Origin: an uncultured Muribaculum sp.
GTDB lineage: Bacteria; Bacteroidota; Bacteroidia; Bacteroidales; Muribaculaceae
Reading direction: 5' to 3'
Length of the DNA stretch: 8,830 nt
Assembly (NCBI GenBank): GCA_947573015.1
Contig: CANPDS010000094.1
Coordinates: 1-8,830 of the forward strand
Part shown: one piece after another, positions 5,505 through 8,830 of the stretch
How the letters are laid out: each line of letters starts with the position of its first letter
Numbering within the stretch: the stretch's first letter is position 1
Position numbers and translations under genes: made by a program
The notes under the pieces: generated by a model
Seen by the model: only the letters and a program-made list of their open reading frames with translations
Told to the model about the DNA's origin: nothing
Databases searched by the model: none

Positions 5505-6798
5505 ATGAATACACTATTAATGACAATACTTGCCACCACCGGCTCGCTCACTGTGGTATCCGGCGTGGTAATATTTCTCATCATCACTCTCCTGTTGGTG
5601 GCTATGCTCCTTGTGGCCAAGAAATTCCTTGTGAAGACTGGTCAGGTGCGTATTACCATCAATAATGACAAAGACGTTTTCGCTCAGTCAGGCAAAACTT
5701 TGCTTTCCACATTGGCCGACCAGAATGTGTTCCTGTGGTGGAAAAGGAAGCTGCGGACAGTGTAAGGTACAGGTGTTTGAGGGAGGTGGCAACATACTCC
5801 CCACCGAAACCGTACATTTCTCTCGCAAACAGATGAAAGATCACTGGCGCCTCGGATGTCAGGTAAAAGTTAAGGACGATATGAAGATCGGAGTTCCTGC
5901 ATCTGTGCTTGATGTGAAAGAGTGGGAATGCGAAGTTATCTCAAACAAGAATGTCGCCACATTTATCAAGGAATTTATCGTGGCGCTCCCTCCGGGCGAA
6001 CATATGAACTTCCTGCCAGGATCGTACGCACAGATCAAGATTCCGGCTTTCGACATGGACTACGACAAGGACATCGACAAGAGCCTGATTACCGACGAAT
6101 ACCTACCGGCATGGGAGAAGTTCGGCTTATTCTCGCTTAAGTGCCGCAACACAACGCCAACCGTGCGCGCTTATTCAATGGCCAACTATCCGGAAGAGGG
6201 CGACCGCATCATGCTCACTGTCCGTATCGCCACTCCACCGTTCAAGCCGAAACCTGAAGTGGGATTCCAGGACGTGATGCCTGGCATAGCATCAAGCTAT
6301 ATCTTTACACTGAAGCCCGGCGACAAAGTAGTGATGAGTGGTCCTTACGGTGATTTCCATCCCATTTTCGACTCAAAGAACGAAATGATGTGGGTAGGTG
6401 GTGGAGCCGGAATGGCACCTCTCCGCGCTCAAATCATGTACATGACACGCACGCTCAACACCACGGACCGTGTGATGAACTACTTCTACGGCGCCCGTGC
6501 ACTCAACGAGGTGTTCTATCTCGAAGACTTCCTGCAACTCGAACGCGACTTCCCCAACTTCAAGTTCCACCTCGCGCTCGACCGTCCAGATCCTGCCGCA
6601 GATGCAGCCGGCGTGAAATACACTCCTGGATTCGTGCATCAGGTGATCTACGAAACATATCTCAAGAATCACCCGGCACCCGAAGACATAGAGTACTACA
6701 TGTGTGGCCCTGGTCCAATGAGCAAAGCCGTCGAAAAGATGCTCTGGGATCTTGGTGTTCCTTCAGAGAATCTTATGTACGACAACTTCGGCGGATAA
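5505..6798 (+). pseudogene. nqrF: Na+-translocating NADH:quinone reductase subunit F, frameshifted
   Basis: NqrF is the NADH-oxidising entry subunit: an N-terminal helix, a ferredoxin-like 2Fe-2S domain and an FAD/NADH ferredoxin-reductase domain. Here the first part (ATG 5505, helix at about residues 15-38, then GQVRITINND...GKTLLSTLADQNVFL) is in one frame and closes at TAA 5763-5765. The rest continues in the +1 frame from TGT 5734 to TAA 6798. The expected junction FLPSACGG has lost PSA and 11 bases, and 1294+11 bases would give a 434-residue protein. Cluster cysteine codons are at 5734, 5752, 5761 and 5857. The FAD motif RAYSMANYP is at 6166-6192, the NADH-binding GGGAGMAPLR at 6397-6426, CGPG at 6703-6714, and the family C-terminus FGG is present. 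Everything except the lesion looks intact, so the event is recent or an assembly error. The start is 7 bases after nqrE. Confidence 0.9.
5732..5736 (+). other. 11-base deletion/frameshift point in nqrF
   Basis: The sequence TTCCTGTGGTGGA replaces an expected TTC CTG CCN TCN GCC TGT GGT GGA (Phe-Leu-Pro-Ser-Ala-Cys-Gly-Gly). Loss of 11 bases between two CCTG copies explains it exactly; the second copy is inferred from the usual Ala-Cys codons, not seen. The first cluster cysteine codon (TGT, 5734-5736) survives but in the other frame. Confidence 0.7.
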
Positions 6799-6827
6799 TC
6801 CTAAGAAAAATATTACCACATATCAGG

Positions 6828-6862
6828 CGGTGTGTCAGCAAGCATGTTGACACACCGTTTTA
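6828..6862 (+). terminator. Intrinsic terminator of the nqr operon
   Basis: CGGTGTGTCA (6828-6837) pairs perfectly with TGACACACCG (6848-6857). Three further pairs including one G-U extend the stem inward to a 4-base loop at 6841-6844. The stem is followed at once by TTTTATTTAT. It starts 30 bases after the nqrF stop, with A-rich sequence before the stem, so it fits a Rho-independent end to the operon. Confidence 0.85.
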
Positions 6863-6950
6863 TTTATCATAACCCACCCCGACTGCGCGAAAATCCTATA
6901 ATAGTTGTGAAATTATGTAACATTCTGTCCACTCTTTCGACACTTTTAGT

Positions 6951-6958
6951 TAACTTAG
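6951..6958 (+). promoter_or_regulatory. Possible -7 box before the small acidic protein gene
   Basis: TAACTTAG matches TAnnTTTG with one mismatch and lies 25 bases before ATG 6983. The upstream TCTG (6924-6927) is a poor -33 box at a long 23-base spacing. Because a terminator precedes this gene, a promoter must lie in 6863-6982; this is the best candidate seen, but weak. Confidence 0.25.
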
Positions 6959-6982
6959 CCAACACAAAAAAGTTACGACGAT

Positions 6983-7297
6983 ATGAACATGTTCGACGAA
7001 AACGAAGCAATAAAATTCATCCGGGCATATATGCCTGCTGATATAGCATCAAAATATGACGACGATGAGATACTCAACATCATCGACATGATATGGGACT
7101 ATTATGAAGACAACGGATTTCTTGAAATTCCGGCAGATGACGATGCCGGTGATGAAGAACCTCAGCTGCCACAGATCATGGAATATGTCAACAAAATGCT
7201 TGCCAAGGACAAACTCGCTGTTGTCGACAAGACCGACGTGCAATATATCGTAGAGGGTGAACTCGCTTATGAGAAATCGCTTGATGAAGACTTATAA
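6983..7297 (+). CDS. Small acidic protein of unknown function
   Basis: The product has 104 residues and I do not recognise a named family, though it resembles conserved short hypothetical proteins of Bacteroidales. It is very acidic: 29 Asp/Glu against 8 Lys/Arg, with clusters at about residues 26-29 (DDDE), 52-54 (DDD) and 57-59 (DEE). It has no signal peptide or membrane helix, so it is probably cytoplasmic. An N-terminal helical part (EAIKFIRAYMPADIASKY, then EILNIIDMIWDYYEDNGFLEI) is joined through a Pro/Asp-rich linker to a second helical part (IMEYVNKMLAKDKLAVV, then VQYIVEGELAYEKSL). ATG 6983 and an in-frame ATG at 6989 (MFDENEAIKF) are both possible starts. It has its own transcription unit after the nqr terminator and is followed after 9 bases by the OmpA-domain gene, so the two are probably co-transcribed. 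The regular reading frame and codon use support a real gene. Confidence 0.7.
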   Translation: MNMFDENEAIKFIRAYMPADIASKYDDDEILNIIDMIWDYYEDNGFLEIPADDDAGDEEPQLPQIMEYVNKMLAKDKLAVVDKTDVQYIVEGELAYEKSLDEDL

Positions 7298-7306
7298 TAT
7301 CTCAGC

Positions 7307-8059
7307 ATGCTACGTTTCGCCTCTGTCATATTATTTGCTGCATCAATAATCGCAATGCCAGCTGCTGCCAATGCCGACAATATTTTTCAGAAAATAGCAC
7401 GCATAGGCACTACACAGACTGAAGCTAAGGAGGATACCCAGGCAAAAGATGAAACTGCCAACACAAAAAAGGGTGGCAAAAAATCAAAAAATGCAATTAG
7501 TGTAGATCCTTACGAACTGTCGCTCGATGAAAATCTGCGCGTACCCGAGATAAATGAGAAGCAGCATGACATCGTGGCTTCATACATGAATGAGTTGGCT
7601 AAAAAACTCGCCCAACGTAAGGTGGCACGTATAGAGACCATGCGTTCCGGAGAAGTAGTGGTAGCGACAATTAGCACAGACCTACTCTTTGCGCAGAACG
7701 ACACAGTGCTTCGACCAACAGCGCCAGAGATCCTATCGCCATACCGGGCACTGCTTAGCCGTGGCGACATGTATAAGCTTGTCGTAACATGCCACACTGA
7801 CGACACCGGATCGCCCGTCTACACCGATCGCCTCAGCGAATCGCGTGTTAACGCCGTAGATCAGTGGCTGTCACGCAACCTCACATCCGAACCTGTACTC
7901 GTTCCATATGCCATGGGGGCAACCGAACCACTATATGAAAATGACTCCCAGAGCCATCGGGCAGCCAACCGTCGTGTAGAAATTTTCATTGTTCCATCCG
8001 ACCGCCTCATCGAGCTTGCCAAATCCGGCAAACTCACAAGCGAAGCGCTGCCTCGCTGA
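7307..8059 (+). CDS. OmpA-family peptidoglycan-associated protein
   Basis: The product has 250 residues. A signal peptide is visible (MLRFASVILFAASIIAMPAAANA, probable cleavage after Ala23) with no lipobox cysteine, so a periplasmic or outer-membrane-associated protein is expected. A Lys/Thr/Glu-rich linker follows at about 35-62 (KKGGKKSKN). The C-terminal OmpA-like domain spans about 115-230: the STDLLFAQNDTVLRPTA start, CHTDDTGSPVYTDRLSESR with Asp165 and Arg180 in the positions that bind the diaminopimelate of peptidoglycan, and NRRVEIFI at 221-228. The usual Asn before the LS..R helix is Asp here. No beta-barrel domain is present, so this is not a classical OmpA porin. It lies 9 bases after the acidic protein gene and 38 bases before the thioredoxin-like lipoprotein gene, suggesting one operon. 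Confidence 0.85.
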   Translation: MLRFASVILFAASIIAMPAAANADNIFQKIARIGTTQTEAKEDTQAKDETANTKKGGKKSKNAISVDPYELSLDENLRVPEINEKQHDIVASYMNELAKKLAQRKVARIETMRSGEVVVATISTDLLFAQNDTVLRPTAPEILSPYRALLSRGDMYKLVVTCHTDDTGSPVYTDRLSESRVNAVDQWLSRNLTSEPVLVPYAMGATEPLYENDSQSHRAANRRVEIFIVPSDRLIELAKSGKLTSEALPR

Positions 8060-8097
8060 CACCGAATCATCTACAAACCAAGAGCTTGTTTAACAGC

Positions 8098-8830
8098 ATG
8101 AAACAATCATTACTCTCAGCAATGGCTATTGCCATTGCCCTATCGGCATGTACAACATCACATGCCTCCACACCTAATTTTACAGTAACCACAACAGTGC
8201 CGGCTGAAGGCAACAACAAAATGGCTTATCTCGTCAACCGCGAGACAGGCGATAAAATTGACAGCACCATTGTGTCCGGAACTACATTGAAATTCACCGG
8301 AACAGTCGCAGATCCATATTATGCACGCATACTTATTGGCGACAAACGTGGGCCATCCTTCATTATCGAGCAGGGCGATATAGTGATTACTGACGATGGG
8401 AAATGCACATCCACGCCGCTCAATAAGGATATGCAGACATTCATGGACAACTATAGCCGCGTTGCATCGCAAGTCAACTCAGCCACATCCGATTCAATTC
8501 GCCAGGCTCTGATCACAAGCTTCCAGGCTAACGCCGACAGCACCATGAATGCCCATTTAAACGATCCTTTCGGGCGAATACTCTTCCTCGATAAGGCAAT
8601 GGAATGCACAACCACTCCACAGCTCGATTCGCTTCTCTCTGTATATCCCCAATTCAAGAACAACAAAAATGTAGCCGATATCGCCTCTAATATACACAAA
8701 GCCGAAGCAACTGCAGCCGGAAAGAAATTTACCGACTTTACCATCGACTACAATGGCAAAACACAACGTCTGAGCGACTATGCCGGTAAAGGCAAATGGC
8801 TGCTCGTAGATTTCTGGGCAAGCTGGTGCG
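8098..8830 (+). CDS. DUF4369/thioredoxin-like (TlpA-type) lipoprotein, partial
   Basis: From ATG 8098 the frame is open for 244 codons to the right edge, so the C-terminal half of the redox domain is missing. The N-terminus MKQSLLSAMAIAIALSAC carries a lipoprotein signal with lipobox LSAC and Cys18 as lipidation site. Residues about 27-125 fit the DUF4369 domain often found before thioredoxin folds in Bacteroidetes (F.V....G....YLV.....D.IDST.V.G..L.F.G), followed by a helical linker to about 200. The thioredoxin/AhpC-TSA-type domain begins at about 207 (GKKFTDFTIDYNGKTQRLSDYAGKGKW). It reaches LLVDFWASWC, whose cysteine (Cys244, 8827-8829) should be the first of a CxxC pair. It is likely an envelope-anchored disulfide reductase or thiol oxidoreductase; the substrate is unknown. 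No clear promoter is seen in the 38-base gap after the OmpA-domain gene. Confidence 0.88.
   Translation, partial: MKQSLLSAMAIAIALSACTTSHASTPNFTVTTTVPAEGNNKMAYLVNRETGDKIDSTIVSGTTLKFTGTVADPYYARILIGDKRGPSFIIEQGDIVITDDGKCTSTPLNKDMQTFMDNYSRVASQVNSATSDSIRQALITSFQANADSTMNAHLNDPFGRILFLDKAMECTTTPQLDSLLSVYPQFKNNKNVADIASNIHKAEATAAGKKFTDFTIDYNGKTQRLSDYAGKGKWLLVDFWASWC

Noticed and set aside
5126..5620. 164-codon open frame on the minus strand across nqrE and the start of nqrF
   Set aside because: It is antisense to well-conserved nqrE/nqrF sequence, has a composition typical of a shadow frame and no recognisable domain or promoter.
5665..5733. Upstream part of the second nqrF frame taken as a separate N-terminus
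   Set aside because: The residues before TGT 5734 in that frame are out-of-frame translation of the conserved GKTLLSTLADQNVFL segment, not a real start.
5728..5745. Programmed ribosomal frameshift in nqrF
   Set aside because: There is no slippery heptamer or stimulatory hairpin evident, and shifting frame would still leave out the invariant Pro-Ser-Ala.
6390..6872. 160-codon plus-strand frame overlapping the 3' end of nqrF
   Set aside because: It is Arg/Ser-rich, out of frame with the conserved NADH-binding domain, and runs through the terminator.
8451..8744. 97-codon minus-strand frame opposite the DUF4369 lipoprotein
   Set aside because: The plus strand is open with a lipobox and a thioredoxin motif; the antisense frame shows no supporting features.

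Overview
The window looks like chromosomal DNA from a Bacteroidales bacterium, probably of the Muribaculaceae/Bacteroidaceae type. The evidence is the Bacteroidetes-style promoter boxes (TTTG and TAnnTTTG), the near absence of Shine-Dalgarno sequences, protein sequences of Bacteroidetes flavour, and the DUF4369/thioredoxin lipoprotein at the right edge. The species assignment is inference.

Layout: (1) 1-520, minus strand: the N-terminal 173 codons of a MotA/TolQ/ExbB-type proton channel protein that runs off the left edge. (2) 521-1087: a divergent intergenic region of 567 bases. It holds a GC-richer, strongly self-complementary block (586-803) preceded on the minus strand by a perfect TTTG-N20-TAAATTTG promoter. 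This is a candidate structured RNA or a long exbB leader; its rod-like end-to-end pairing recalls 6S RNA, but its identity is not established. A nqr promoter box lies at 1056-1063. (3) 1088-6798, plus strand: the Na+-translocating NADH:quinone reductase operon nqrABCDEF, tightly packed and closed by a clear intrinsic terminator at 6828-6862. (4) 6983 to the right edge, plus strand: a small acidic protein of unknown function, a secreted OmpA-domain protein, and the N-terminal part of a DUF4369/TlpA-like lipoprotein cut at its WASWC motif.

Na+-NQR passes electrons from NADH through NqrF (FAD and 2Fe-2S), an intramembrane 2Fe-2S centre held by NqrD/NqrE, and covalent FMN on NqrC and NqrB to quinone, exporting Na+. 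Most cofactor residues are visible: FMN threonines in NqrB and NqrC, two cysteines each in NqrD and NqrE, and four cluster cysteines plus FAD and NADH motifs in NqrF.

The main surprise is that two neighbouring operon genes carry lesions. NqrE lacks about 39 internal residues covering its third membrane helix. nqrF has an 11-base deletion, apparently between CCTG repeats, that removes Pro-Ser-Ala before the first cluster cysteine and shifts the frame. Either this strain has a disabled sodium pump or the assembly is faulty here; reads and relatives would decide. I saw no mobile element, CRISPR array, tRNA or rRNA, and no clearly novel multi-gene system.
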